A DNA stretch of 64,000 nucleotides from Balanoglossus misakiensis (Eukaryota; Hemichordata), in the NCBI GenBank assembly GCA_040954595.2, contig CM082578.2, positions 2,914,001-2,978,000 on the forward strand, given 5' to 3'. Positions 1 through 10,730 of the stretch are shown piece by piece. The first letter of the stretch is position 1. Each line of letters opens with the position of its first letter. The position numbers were made by a program, and so were the translations under genes. The notes beneath the pieces were generated by a model, which worked only from the letters and a program-made list of their open reading frames with translations, made no database searches and was not told the DNA's origin.

Positions 1-192
1 ATAGGCAATATCACAAAAGATCAGTTTGGCCGATGTGTAACATCTGCCTTTCCAGAAGTGCAAAAGACAAGACGTCGAATTGATGGTTCAAGACAATATC
101 CTTTGGAAAATTTTATTCATAAGCTCACAATGTTGACTAGACATTCCATAGCTACACACATTTGTATTGTTCACGCTAGTATGCAATTGTAG
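1..192 (+). CDS. Partial exon with RFX-like DNA-binding segment
   Basis: Frame 1 is open from the window edge to a TAG at 190-192. Its first 30 or so residues read GNITKDQFGRCVTSAFPEV followed by KTRRRIDGSRQY. This resembles the RFX-type or related winged-helix segments found at the N-terminus of many invertebrate transposon-derived proteins, with a K-D-x-x-G-R start, a F-P turn and an R-R-x-x-G-x-R-x-Y end. The exon continues upstream of the window. No convincing donor site was found, so its end is unknown. It may be the N-terminal DNA-binding part of the P-element-like gene that follows, since that gene shows no THAP domain inside the window. The homology is by eye only. Confidence 0.4.
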   Translation: MGNITKDQFGRCVTSAFPEVQKTRRRIDGSRQYPLENFIHKLTMLTRHSIATHICIVHASMQL

Positions 193-680
193 TTTTGTAC
201 AAAGTCAAAATACTAAAGCGGTATAACCACATCTGCAAGTTTGTTTGATACCAACAATTGAAGATTAATTAACGTAAGACAAGCTGGCTGAATGCTTACA
301 ACAACATATATTGCGTAAAGTTTCACTACATTGTTCAAAAGTTTAGTTTTGAGAATATTGAAAATGTTTTTCTCATTTCATTCCTTTCTTTGTTGACACA
401 GATCTCTGCAAACATGGCACTTATTTTACTGAAAGTTGCAGGGTGATAATTTTGCTAGTCGTGCACCTATCCGTCCATTCAAATGAATCATGTGATTTGG
501 CAGTGAAAAGCCTGATTCCCCCCCCCCCGCAACCAAATTTGTGAACCAACATAAAAGTTGTGCATTTGGATGCATATCCTACATGATTAACAAAGCATAA
601 CATTTACTAGAGTTCCTTAACCAATATCACATATTGTTACCTCCAACTGTCACTGAGGGAGAGAAGGGAAAACTTCTCAG
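193..680. other. Noncoding stretch, probably intron
   Basis: Nothing convincing on either strand. It holds a nine-base C run near 519-527 and short ORFs without protein character. It lies between the RFX-like exon and the first clear exon of the P-element-like gene, so it may be an intron. Confidence 0.4.
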
Positions 681-3600
681 ATACTAATTTGGAGTATTCA
701 TATTCAAAGTTTTGTAAAGGTATTTCTGGAGAGTCTTGTGCTGATGTACTACCGAGAAAGGATGCCATATGCAAAGCTGAACAGCACAGTAATGAATCAT
801 GCATCATCTTTTCAACAAAATGTAGTCAAGTAACAGTGTCCCTCAACAGATGTGAGGCATGTAAAGCGTTGTACAACTGCCTGAAATCAGCTCGATACAG
901 GAAACGGTCAAATACATCTGATGCATCCAGTGTTCGATGGGCATATTTGAGCCGGGAACAGCTCCTGCAGAAGCTGAAAGAAAAAAATAAGATTATTGAA
1001 AATGAGAGGGAGAAGAGAAGGTATCATACCATACGCTCCGAACAAATTTTACAACAACTCCAACTATCATATCAAGACAATCATGACATGACATCTATAT
1101 TTAAAGAAATTGAACAAAGAAATGGTATCCCATCAACATTCACTACAGAAATGGAGCTTCTCTGGAATTCACAGAGAGAGCATGTGCAAAATAAGAGAAA
1201 TAGCTGGCATCCAAAGTAAGTTGTATTCATTTTTCTTCAATTTTTTAATACAATTTTGAAGGGAACTCAAAACAATAAAAATAATGACGTACCATTTACT
1301 CTCTTCAGTAAATATAACAAAGAACATGATATACATGCAGAAAAAAGACTTCACAATAAAAATACTCACATATCACAATTTGTGAACTGTCTTTACAGAA
1401 TTTTAGAGATTTGCTTAAGACTGTGGCACAGGTCAAAGGAAGGCTACAGGGAGTTGAGAGAAAGTGGAGTGCTGAAACTGCCATCAGAGAGATTGCTCCA
1501 GTACAGGAAAAATAAAGTACCCCCAAAACCTGGACTGGATGCAGATGTCCTGCAATGGATGAAAGAAGATGCTTTAGGTCAAAATGTGGAGGAAGTGGGC
1601 TACTGCGGTGCAATATGTTTTGATGAAATTAAAATACAGGTAATAGCAATATGAGCACCGTTTTGAAATTGTATCCTCCAAATAAGTTTTGTTTACTTGT
1701 GTATCAGTTTCTCCAATTACAACAGTGCTGTAAATAAGATGTGATGACTAAGAGAACGGCCACTGTGATATTGACATTCAAGTGTAATACCAGAAATTAC
1801 TCTGACCGGATTAATATGACACTTTCACTATTATCTGAAGACAATGAACTTCAATATGTGACAAGCTATGCATCCAGGACAGCAGCTAAAGATTATATTG
1901 AGATGATGCAAACCTACCTTGCATTTATTGTTCACAATCACTGCTCTGTTCACTGTATGGTAGTCAAACCACACAATTTTTTTTTTGCATCTACATCTAC
2001 GACCATTTTCATGTCACGAACTAATGATGAATAGAGGAAATTTCCCCTCATTATCACTTCTACCCATCAGGGAGACCTGCAGTTGAAGAAAAATGCAGAC
2101 ACCTATGACATAGTTGGTTTTGTGGAACTTGGGGAGTACTATGACATAATGAGCCAGCTCCAAAGCAGTGAGTAACAAAGCATTTATTCACACTTGACCT
2201 ATACCTTTGCATGTATTGTGGATAATTTTCTTGAGTCACCAGTGAGTTTGTTGCGTCAGTGGTGCATCGTATGGGCTTAGAGGGCATACTCTGTACCACT
2301 ACAATGTATTGTTCATTTCCCCCCAGATGATGGAGATCTAAAAATGGCTTCACATATACTACAGATGAATTTCATTGGGTGCACTGGTTTTGAATTTGCC
2401 TTTGCATGGTTTCCTACCAGAGAAGTGGACGCATCCACACTTTTTGATATCCACTGGCGAGCAGTATACGCTCTATTTCAGCAAGGTTTCAACGTATTTG
2501 CTAGCATATGTGATGGTGGTGAAGCCAACAGGCAGTTTATCATGACTCATTTCAAGACAGGGTTCTCTCAGGCGTTGGAAAACAACTTCACCATTCCAAA
2601 TATGGTAACAGGTGAAAACTTCAGTTTCATCATGGATCCCTCGGTGAGTTGCTAATTTTTGTTTAATTAACACTACTTAAAAATGTGTTGACATCTTGGT
2701 TCACATATCTAACAAAATTGTTGTATAGTGCTTACCATCAATATGTAATTCCTATTCTTGGCTCACGAAAGTACTGCCGCACGATGCAACCACATCACTT
2801 GTGACTTCTGCTCGAGCGCTGAGGTCATGGAGTTCTGTCATATTCAACTTCGGAGTTTTCCAGTGCTGTGAAGTATTACTTTATAGTTAAAATAAATTGT
2901 CTATTCTTCACGGAGAAAAATTCTTGAACAAATTTTCAGAATAATTGCATTTAAAGAGGGTGAAGGTTAAACTGACATTTTTTTTATTGTAAAATCTTGT
3001 ATCTACTCATGCCTCTTTATCTGTTTGTAATGCACATGTGCACACTATAAAAGATAGGAAACTTTCTACGGTACAGTAATACTAATTCAGTTGTTATTCA
3101 TTCCACACTAGCACAACTTCAAGAAATTAAGAAATAATCTTGAAAAGAGTACAAATTCAGGTCACTCACCACGCTGCCTTACCATATATAACGATGACGG
3201 ACCCCACAAGATACTCTGGTCTTGTCTGGTTGAAGCATATATGCATGACAGAAAAAACAACATAGCTACAAATCCAAGGCTATCAGATGAACACTTCCAT
3301 CTCACAAGTGCTTCAAGGATGAGAAATCATCTGGCAAATGAGATTTTCACAGCAGAAACAATTGAAGTCGTCAAGGTCAGTCAAATTCCTACAAAAAAAG
3401 ACAACAGCATTTCAGTGACCCATTTTTCATGATAAATAAGCACAACATTTAACTCATGCTTAAATATAGACTGAAATGTTTAGAAAACAGAATAGATTGC
3501 CTCAAAATTTACACACATCAGTTATGTTCATTTGAAGTAAATTTTATTCACATCAGAATTATGAAGAATATCTCAACGCCAATGGATTGAGAAATTGGCA

Positions 3601-4156
3601 AGATGTGTCCGCCACTATCCATTTCCTAGAAGAAGTCAACGTCCTTTTGAAGAATTACACCAATAAAACACCATACAGGTAGATTGCTTTTAGTTTAAAA
3701 TCATACTCTTCACTCCAGCAAAATGCTGTTAAATTTAATAAACATACAAACTTTGTATTTCATGTCTTCATTTGTACATTTCAGTTTCATTTTTCCAAAA
3801 AAGAACAATCATTTCAATTACCTATATATCTTGTCACGTTGTACCGGTATACAGCTCCATTGACGACCAACGCTTCCAGTCAAACCAAGCAGTCCTGGAA
3901 TGGTTTCTGAAGTGGAAGGAGAGTACCTCCAATGCTACTGTAGGTCCCAAGGAACAAAGAAGAATGTTCCTTTCAGAGAAAACACTCTTTGATGTCTGCA
4001 GCATGGTCCACGGTTTCCAAAGCTATGCAAGAGAAATCATTGTGAGAGGGGGTTCTGTGAAAGCATTCAAGACCAATCAAGACAGCACGGAAAATATATT
4101 CAGTTGTGCAAGGGCCAGCAATGGGTCGAACTCAAACCCTGATGCTCTCCTTTATG
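681..4156 (+). CDS. P-element/THAP9-type transposase gene, seven exons
   Basis: The exons predicted from GT-AG sites and frame are 681-1215, 1399-1639, 2071-2167, 2327-2643, 3112-3375, 3557-3678 and 3855-4156. Exon 1 encodes a coiled-coil-like stretch (about residues 90-140 of the local frame). Exon 2 has the P-element signature YRELRESGVLKLPSERLL and ends at DEIKIQ, a likely catalytic Asp region. Exon 4 has GFNVFASICDGGEANRQFI, and exons 4-5 join as MDPSHNFKKLRNN, the usual D-P-x-H-x-x-K-x-x-R motif. The last exon has TNQDSTENIFSCARASNGS, the conserved acidic S-x-E-N-x-F block. This is a cut-and-paste DNA transposase of the nucleus. All sampled splice phases agree and I saw no internal stop, so it may be intact or domesticated. 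No THAP domain is visible. The C-terminus after 4156 was not found and may be cut by the inverted-repeat elements that follow. Confidence 0.75.
2197..2310 (+). repeat. Dispersed short repeat, copy 1
   Basis: About 110 bp in the intron between exons 3 and 4 of the P-element-like gene is clearly related to 12593-12695. Shared blocks include CTATACCTTTGC and GAGTCACCAGTGAGTTTGTTG followed by GTCAGTGG. I see no terminal repeats. It could be a SINE or MITE fragment. Confidence 0.6.
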
Positions 4157-4340
4157 GTAATTAGACAACAAAAATCAGCAACCTCTTTAAATTTACTCAA
4201 ATGACTCGCACATTGCAACAGAACTCATAGCCTTTAAAGCTAGATAAAACAGACAAACTGTCAAAATCTATGAGAAAGAACTTACCTTTCAAGTAAACTG
4301 CACCATTGTTGTTCCTTTACATTCGTTCCACAGCATAAAT

Positions 4341-4478
4341 AAAAGCCCCAATAGCTACCAATTTTTGAATCCCCACAATTTCAAAATGGCGTTTATTTTG
4401 TCGACTAAAGATAATGAAAAAATTTAAGTATTTTATTTATTTAAATATATGCTTAAAGTGGCAGCTACTGGGGCTTTA
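4341..4478. repeat. Short inverted-repeat element (about 138 bp)
   Basis: The left arm AAAAGCCCCAATAGCTACCA at 4341-4360 pairs with TGGCAGCTACTGGGGCTTT at about 4459-4477, with about 100 bp of AT-rich DNA between. This foldback layout is typical of a tiny non-autonomous element. It directly abuts the larger TIR element that starts at 4479. Confidence 0.6.
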
Positions 4479-5256
4479 AGATGGGTCCCTGGGATCTTTT
4501 TGCTCGTTGCTATGGGCCTTTATAGTACATTACACCCCGATTTGGACTAAGCCGTTTTCAGAGTCTAGTTGAAAATCTGCACGATTGTGTGCACACCCCC
4601 TGTCCGAGTATGTTTACGGCAGCTACCGCCCGGCCATAGGCCGCCACGCTAATACGGCAAAGCAGCGGTCAGCGATAGCGTGCGCGTCCTGTAACCACAG
4701 TAACTGGATCGAACGCTAAAAATCCAATGTTTTGTACACAGAGATTTTGTACCGTTCACGAAAATCCCTAAGGCTTTTTTCATAGGCCACGTACGCCAGT
4801 CAAATTTGACCTGCTTGTTGAGAACGCACTTCCGCACAGTGTGACGGATCGTTTTTTCGGTTTTCGTCGTGCTAAGAAGCGATACCGGTGGAAGAGTGCG
4901 TCCAAAAACACCCAAAATCGATGACTTTTTCAGGTGTGGTACGGGTATGCTGAAATCGTAGGATACAACGATAATATTCGAAAACAAAATCCGTCACGAT
5001 CTTCCCTGGTTCAAGCAACTAATGAATACGTATCAAGTTCGTTTTTGAGGTCACGGAATATAAAGCCTTAGGCTTTTGAAATTTGACCTAGCTAAATTGC
5101 ATATCAATGGCGTCAGGGGCGCGCGCTCACAATCGTGCAGATTTTCAACTAGTTACCAGCCCCTTGTTAGACTCTGAAAACGGCTTAGTCCAAATCGGGG
5201 TGTAATGTCCTATAAAGGCCCATAGCAACGAGCAAAAAGATCCCAGGGACCCATCT
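4479..5256. mobile_element. 778-bp TIR element, no coding capacity
   Basis: About 90 bp at the left end (AGATGGGTCCCTGGGATCTT at 4479) is repeated in inverted orientation at the right end (through 5256), interrupted by a small indel near 5150-5165. The arms include the block CCCCGATTTGGACTAAGCCG and its complement. The interior has no transposase-like frame; the one ORF inside (4649-4987, -) has no recognisable feature. It is a MITE or foldback element. No clear target duplication was found because the left end abuts another inverted repeat. Confidence 0.8.
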
Positions 5257-5309
5257 GAAACGGTAACATACTTGTATGAAGGTTGGATCAATTAAAGAAC
5301 CAAAGATGC

Positions 5310-5418
5310 AGCAAGCTTGTGACAAGGGTGGATGATTAAAATATTACCTTACAGTTCTCTGTATGTACCAAGCTTGTCACAAGGATGGATGGATTAAATA
5401 TTAACTTACAGTTCTTGC
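5310..5418 (+). repeat. Two tandem copies of a 55-60 bp unit
   Basis: The unit GCAAGCTTGTGACAAGG, then GGATGATTAAA, TATTACCTTACAGTTCT recurs as CCAAGCTTGTCACAAGGATGG, GATTAAATATTAACTTACAGTTCT. A poly-C and CA microsatellite follows (about 5419-5448). Confidence 0.7.
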
Positions 5419-5448
5419 CCCCCCCCCCACACACACACACAAACACAC
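5419..5448 (+). repeat. Poly-C plus (CA)n simple repeat
   Basis: A run of nine or more C followed by ACACACACACACAAACACAC. Confidence 0.9.
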
Positions 5449-5959
5449 TTTTTCTCTGCTTGAAAATAAATGAAGCAATATTAGATAAAAGGTTTTTTTT
5501 ACATCTTAAAACTTCCCACCTACACTATTAACGAAGGTGGTGCTCATGATTTAAGATAGTTATTTTGTTTACAATTGCTTTAAGAATTTCCAAATAATGT
5601 TGATTTTACAATGACAAAGTCTTTGCTTTAGACTCAGCGTACATTCCAGATGTAGCACGATTGAGAAATTGCAGTTTTTACCATGAAATATCGTACCTCT
5701 ACGAAAAACAACTGTCAAATAAATTATCATTGGCGATCAAAGACGATCAGCTTCTATATTTAACACTCATGATTTAAACACAAGAAATGGATGCTTAGAC
5801 ACATGGCGATATCCTTGTAATAATGTCAGGAGACGTTTATTAATAAATCAATCCCGGTTAAGAATGCAAACATAGTTCATTTCGTTGCAATATCCAACAG
5901 TACAGACAATAAGTAACAGTAAATTTGCTAAATGCGAGATGGTCATGAACGGTAGACCG

Positions 5960-6240
5960 GCACCCATTACGGGCATTACTACAGCAACAATGACCATGGA
6001 CGGACGCGACTGACAACATGCAGCAAAGTCTAGCTAAAAGATTTACCTATCTTTTAACGATCAATTCATCAAAACAGCAGCATCGCTGATGGTATAAAAT
6101 CGCCCTTTCCGAATGGATGTGGATGATAAACATGTCTGACGAACACTGGGACCGCGACATAATGCTTAGATGTGTTTACAACAAGAAAACCGTTAAAATA
6201 TGGCGGGTGTACCTCGCGCATGCGCACAACGCTATTTTCG
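5960..6240. repeat. Dispersed promoter-like repeat, copy 1
   Basis: This is related over about 280 bp to 22865-23150. Shared blocks include CAAAGTCTAGCTAAA, ATTTACCTAT, TCAATTCATC, TCGCCCTT and a GCATGCGCAC-type site near the end. The copy at 22.9 kb lies next to a Harbinger Myb/SANT gene, so this may be the 5' region of the same transposon family. Confidence 0.55.
6214..6227. promoter_or_regulatory. NRF1-like palindromic site
   Basis: The sequence CGCGCATGCGCAC matches the known NRF1 consensus YGCGCAYGCGCR. Related sites are at about 23098, 38386 and 50758. Activity is inferred only from the match. Confidence 0.4.
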
Positions 6241-6247
6241 TGTCATA

Positions 6248-6667
6248 ACAGGTGTTGTGCCGAATTCGGCCCCATGCCGAATACGTCCCCGCGCATGCCT
6301 TGACAAACAAACCATGGCTTCTAAGGGATAAGATCGGCAGGTAAAGCTGCTGATTTCAGCCCCGTTGCCGATTAAGACCCCAACTAAAGTCATGTTAACT
6401 ATTGAAAGCTAAAAGTGATGGTTTCGGCCTAAATGGGTGAATATCTGCCCATGGCCCTGATTTGTTGGTGGAATGAAATTAAATCCTTGCGGTAATGCAA
6501 TGTCCAAGTTTACAGTGCAGTACAATGTACATTCATGCACAGCCTTACATGCACGTTGGATGGCAAAACTTTCACACAAGAAAATGCAATATTTCAGACA
6601 CATGTTACTGATGACCCGAGCATGCGCGGGACGTATTCGGCATGGGGCCGAATTCGGCACAACACCG
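6248..6667. mobile_element. 420-bp TIR element with about 50-bp termini
   Basis: The left end GGTGTTGTGCCGAATTCGGC (6248 onward) and the right end (through 6667) are near-perfect inverted copies over about 48 bp, running through GCCGAATACGTCCC and CGCGCATGC. There is no transposase frame inside. I could not find a convincing target duplication. Confidence 0.8.
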
Positions 6668-6820
6668 GAAATAGAGCTTCGACTGTGAGTTAGGATCGAC
6701 TGACGATATTTATAAAATAAAAATATTGAAGTAGGATTTGAGTAACCATGAAATATACTCATTTTTGGGGGAAAAAAGTATGCTTTATTAAATGTAGGGA
6801 TCTTGTACACTATGCATGGG

Positions 6821-6890
6821 ACCTAGCCTGGCCCCAGACCAGTGTTTAGAATTTCTAAAACACACTGGTCTGGGGCCAGGCTACATGGGA
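6821..6890. repeat. Near-perfect 30-bp-arm hairpin
   Basis: TAGCCTGGCCCCAGACCAGTGT is followed a few bases later by its inverted copy ACACTGGTCTGGGGCCAGGCTA, with an A/T-rich loop. The local GC content is far above the surroundings. It may be a small foldback element or the end of a larger one. Confidence 0.85.
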
Positions 6891-6999
6891 CCATGTACAC
6901 TATGTATACGGCATGGAACCGAAGTTTTTTTAAAACCTGCAGTGCTCAACTTTCAGTGTTTTGCAAGTTTGTTTAACACTTGTAGCAAGTGTGTATTAT

Positions 7000-7140
7000 A
7001 CAAGCTTGTATGGGGTGGTTCACAAGCTGTATCCAAGCTTGTAATTTTAAGCCGTAATCTTATCCAAGCTTGTAAAACCTTTATACAAGCTAAGAGCTAG
7101 CATTTCATAGTTGTGTCATCCTTGCAGCAAGCTTGTACAA
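7000..7140. repeat. Cluster of CAAGCTTGTA palindromes
   Basis: CAAGCTTG followed by TA occurs at 7001, 7035, 7067 and 7130, with degenerate copies between. The same core occurs at about 5313 and 5371. Such subterminal motif clusters are known transposase-binding regions in several DNA transposons. That role here is inferred. Confidence 0.5.
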
Positions 7141-9475
7141 GGTTGTGACATCTTGGTGACTTTCGTAAGGGGTAGCTTACCACTGAGTAAACCCATCCAT
7201 GAATCAACGACAAAGTTATTACTTTTGACTGCAGTGGTGATAACCTGTAACAAAGAACCCTGGTGTTGCTTCAATATATCTTCTGTATACAACTTTTCAC
7301 AGAGGGTTTCCAGAATACATGTAAACAGGAAACAGCCATCAGATATATGGGTCAAACCTCCCCTATCATGCAATTCCATGTGCTTAAGACTTTCAGGAAA
7401 CTGGGTGCTGACTACAAGGTCAGAGTAAGGCACCTGGAGCTGTTGAAATAACTGCAACAATTCCCTGTGTATAGAAGATTTGGCCCGTGTTTTCGCAGAC
7501 TTGCCTGACATGGCATTTACCATACTGTTGTAGCACTGACTGATCAACTTGCAAATACACCAGCCACCAACTTTTCTCAGTTTCCCTTGCATTGCCCTAT
7601 TAAATGTTACAGGCGTGTCAGAGAGATCATCTACCAATACTACATCATCAGATAAACAGACGTCTCTCACTGGTACAAGACTTTTCATCAAACACTTATT
7701 CACCTCCATGATGACAATCATCATTACAGAATGAAACTGTGGAGGAACCACACCAGTACCTGAACCCAACAGACCATACGACCTCAAAACAATTTTCCAA
7801 TACTTATGAACAGTACTGTCCCAAATCACAGCAGCAATATCAGCACACTGACCTTTCAGGATTCTGTTACTAATATGCTTTGTGTTTCCCATGCATGTCT
7901 TAATGGAAGAGTTACTCAAGTGATGAAAGATATACCGAATAAAATCCACCAAAACACCATTCCTAACTTTGGGATCAAAGAAACCCAGAGATTGCATTAT
8001 GCCAACCGTCTCCGTTGAATTAAGAGGATCACTACCAAGTTTCAGCAGCATGTCATCCAGAGAAATGTCATTATTAATGGTACATTTGGGAATTGTATCA
8101 TCACATGGAGAGTCAAAGACCACAGTGGTTACAACAGGTGTGGAGGCCAACCTATCCATATCATCAGAGTCAGGTGGCAATAGAGGACTCAAACATTTGG
8201 AAATAGAAGGAACTACAAGGTGCCCGACTGTCACAACAGATACTTCATAAAAACTTCTCACATGTGGGTGGGCTGGTATGATGTTGTGAGAAAATCCTGG
8301 TAAAACTCTAAGGCATTCAGGGCTTGCTGCCCTCGTGTATGCAGTGTATGCTTGACCGGGTAAGAACATGGCCACATCACAAACCTCAAGATTATTCAAT
8401 GTGGATCCTTGGCTTTTATGAATGGAAGAAGAGTACCCCAACTGTAATGGAATTTGGAGGCGTGTTCCAATTGTTTTCCCTGTGTCATCAGAGACAGAAA
8501 AATACCTCCGTCTAACTATAACCGTTCTACCATCTTCAAAACTAACCTTAGGGAGCCCACTCACAAAATCAATTACATGACCATGCAGACCATTACACAA
8601 CAAACCACCACTAACATTGTAAAGGTTGGTAAGAAGAATGACAGGACAACCTTTCTTCAATATTAGTTTCCGAACAGCATTTACAGCTTTACCCGAAGTA
8701 CCACAAACACCAGTATCTCTAGCTAAGAAAACTTGAGGTTCACCAGGAAATTCCTCAAGCCTAACAGCATTATATATAGCAACATCTTTACGACGTGGAT
8801 ACAGTCTAATATCAACACGTGGAAGGGGCCTTGTCAATAAGCTAAGATATTCAATTGTAGCCTTGGATTTAAAACCCTGGCGTATATCCTCTAATGCCCT
8901 TAGAAATCTTGGATCTCTCTGCCGCATAACTGTCTCAAGAAATACACAAACATCTACGGTACAATCCCATGCAGTCGACTTGAAACAATAGTCAGGCATC
9001 TCTTTCTCCGTGCCAATACAATCAACTGGGGGAAGCTGGCAGAAATCACCCGAGAAAATCACACGAATCCCTCCAAACGGCCCAGTTGTACCTTTAACAG
9101 TTCGCATAATGAACTCAATTTTATTGAGCAGACTGCCTGACAACATGGAAATTTCATCAACTATAAGCACTTAAGTTGACCGAAGCTTATTAACAACATA
9201 CTGCTTTTCCTGAACCAATTTAAGTAATTGCAAATTACCCCATTACCCTGACCAATGCCAAAAGCTGAGTGAACAGTTGAACCACAGATCAAACTGGCAG
9301 CCTTGCCAGTGCTGGCTGTAACAAGAACACCTTCTTCTCCGAGTTTATGCATCTGTTCTTTGATTACATGGCGCAACACAACGGTCTTTCCAGAGCCAGC
9401 TCTACCAGTAATAAATGTGTTTGCATTATTGCAAATGTTCTTGACAACCTGCTGTTCATCTGTTAATTCTGACAT
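7116..9475 (-). pseudogene. PIF1-family DNA helicase, broken, with novel C-terminal domain
   Basis: Reading from about 9475 (Met of MSELTDEQQVV), the frame has Walker A GRAGSGKT (about 9400) and TASTGKAAS. The downstream frame has Walker B VDEISML (about 9160), GDFCQLPPV, TVMRQRDPRF, SSIHKSQGSTLNNL and AYTAYTRA, the full set of SF1B PIF1 motifs. These proteins are ATP-dependent 5'-3' DNA helicases. The two parts are in different frames: a one-base shift in the G run at about 9240-9245, then an in-frame TAA at about 9172 just before Walker B. After the helicase come about 350 residues with no family I know, including KLRKVGGWCICKL, similar in style to C-terminal modules of other invertebrate transposon proteins. 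The gene is divergent from the DDE transposase at 10731, so it may belong to the same element. It could instead be a Helitron-related relic, but no Rep domain is visible. Confidence 0.8.
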
Positions 9476-9529
9476 TTTCCCCTTCAACAACAATTCCACC
9501 AGATAAATTGTATACAAAACTGGTCGCAC

Positions 9530-10730
9530 CTCAGAACACTTAACACCCTCTCAAACTGTCAGTCACCAAACTCAAAGCAAGACGCGGGAAAATCAGGTCA
9601 TGTGACAAACGAAATGTACCACCAGCTACAAGACTTGAAGTTGAACTGGGAAGATTTACCTTAAAATTAATTTATATCACATAGACCTAGGGAGAACAGC
9701 AGTAAAAGTGGTAGAAAACGTCATACAGAAGCAATATCGACGCCGGAAATAGAACTTACACCAGAGAAAAGCTGCAGTGCGTTCACAAATATGCAATTGA
9801 TACCTCCCTACACAGTAATAGATGACTGAAACCACGGACACAAAAAACACCTAAAAACACACCTCCTAGAATAGAAGCCTGCAAACCTTATTATACATGT
9901 CATGAAATCGATAAAATTATAATAATAAGCACACACTTAGCTATGAAGTTCCGATGACATCAACAGCTCGACGATACGCGCGCGGTGTCCGTGTATCACA
10001 CTGCCACCATGATCACGAACTGAAGATGAAGCTGACGACGCGCGGGAAAGTGGTGCCGTTTTTCTGCGCAAGACTACGTATACCTTTTACGGCGAAATTT
10101 GCGACATTCATAAAACACCATTTTACATCAGACGCAAAATCGGTAACGCACGTCCCCAGGACGAGTGACACTTTTCGATCGATAATATCTCGAATGTTCG
10201 ACCGACTTTTGAAAATTGAAAAGCCAGACATTAGGTTTCTATCTAATCTAAAACGCATACTCTGATTTGGTAGCGATCTTCTTCGTAATAGTTGCCAAAC
10301 GGCGGTGGGCTGAAAATTCGTTTCATACCCTGTATATATGTGTACTCACGTACACGTACACAGCAACGGCGCGCACGCATGCGTACATTAGGTAGAAGAA
10401 CAAAAACAGCTCAACACGATCGCGATGCGATGTCGTACAACTGTACAAACAGGGCATAGACAGGTACGCGTACGGTGTGGATTTGTTAACTGACCCAGCT
10501 TTATTGCAGTTCTCGTTCACACACAAAAAAAAACGAAATATTTATTGTGTATTCGTTGAGGGCGCCGCGTTTATGTTAAGTTTATCATTATCCATACACT
10601 TTATTGTTCCATGACGCCCGTGGATGAAGACGTTGGAATAAATTTCAGAACTCCCGGGTATGTAAACCTATTGATTTGGGATTAGATTTTCATCAGTAGT
10701 CCTGGTAATGTAGTACGGGAAAATAATATA
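9530..10730. other. Intergenic region between helicase and transposase genes
   Basis: No coding exon was recognised. It is the shared upstream region of two divergent genes, so a bidirectional promoter is plausible. It contains GC-rich spots with CGCGCG at about 9977 and 10040. Confidence 0.4.

Noticed and set aside
10323-10526. Minus-strand ORF with Tyr/Val-rich tail
   Set aside because: Encoded by GTAC-rich simple sequence; no family or splice support.
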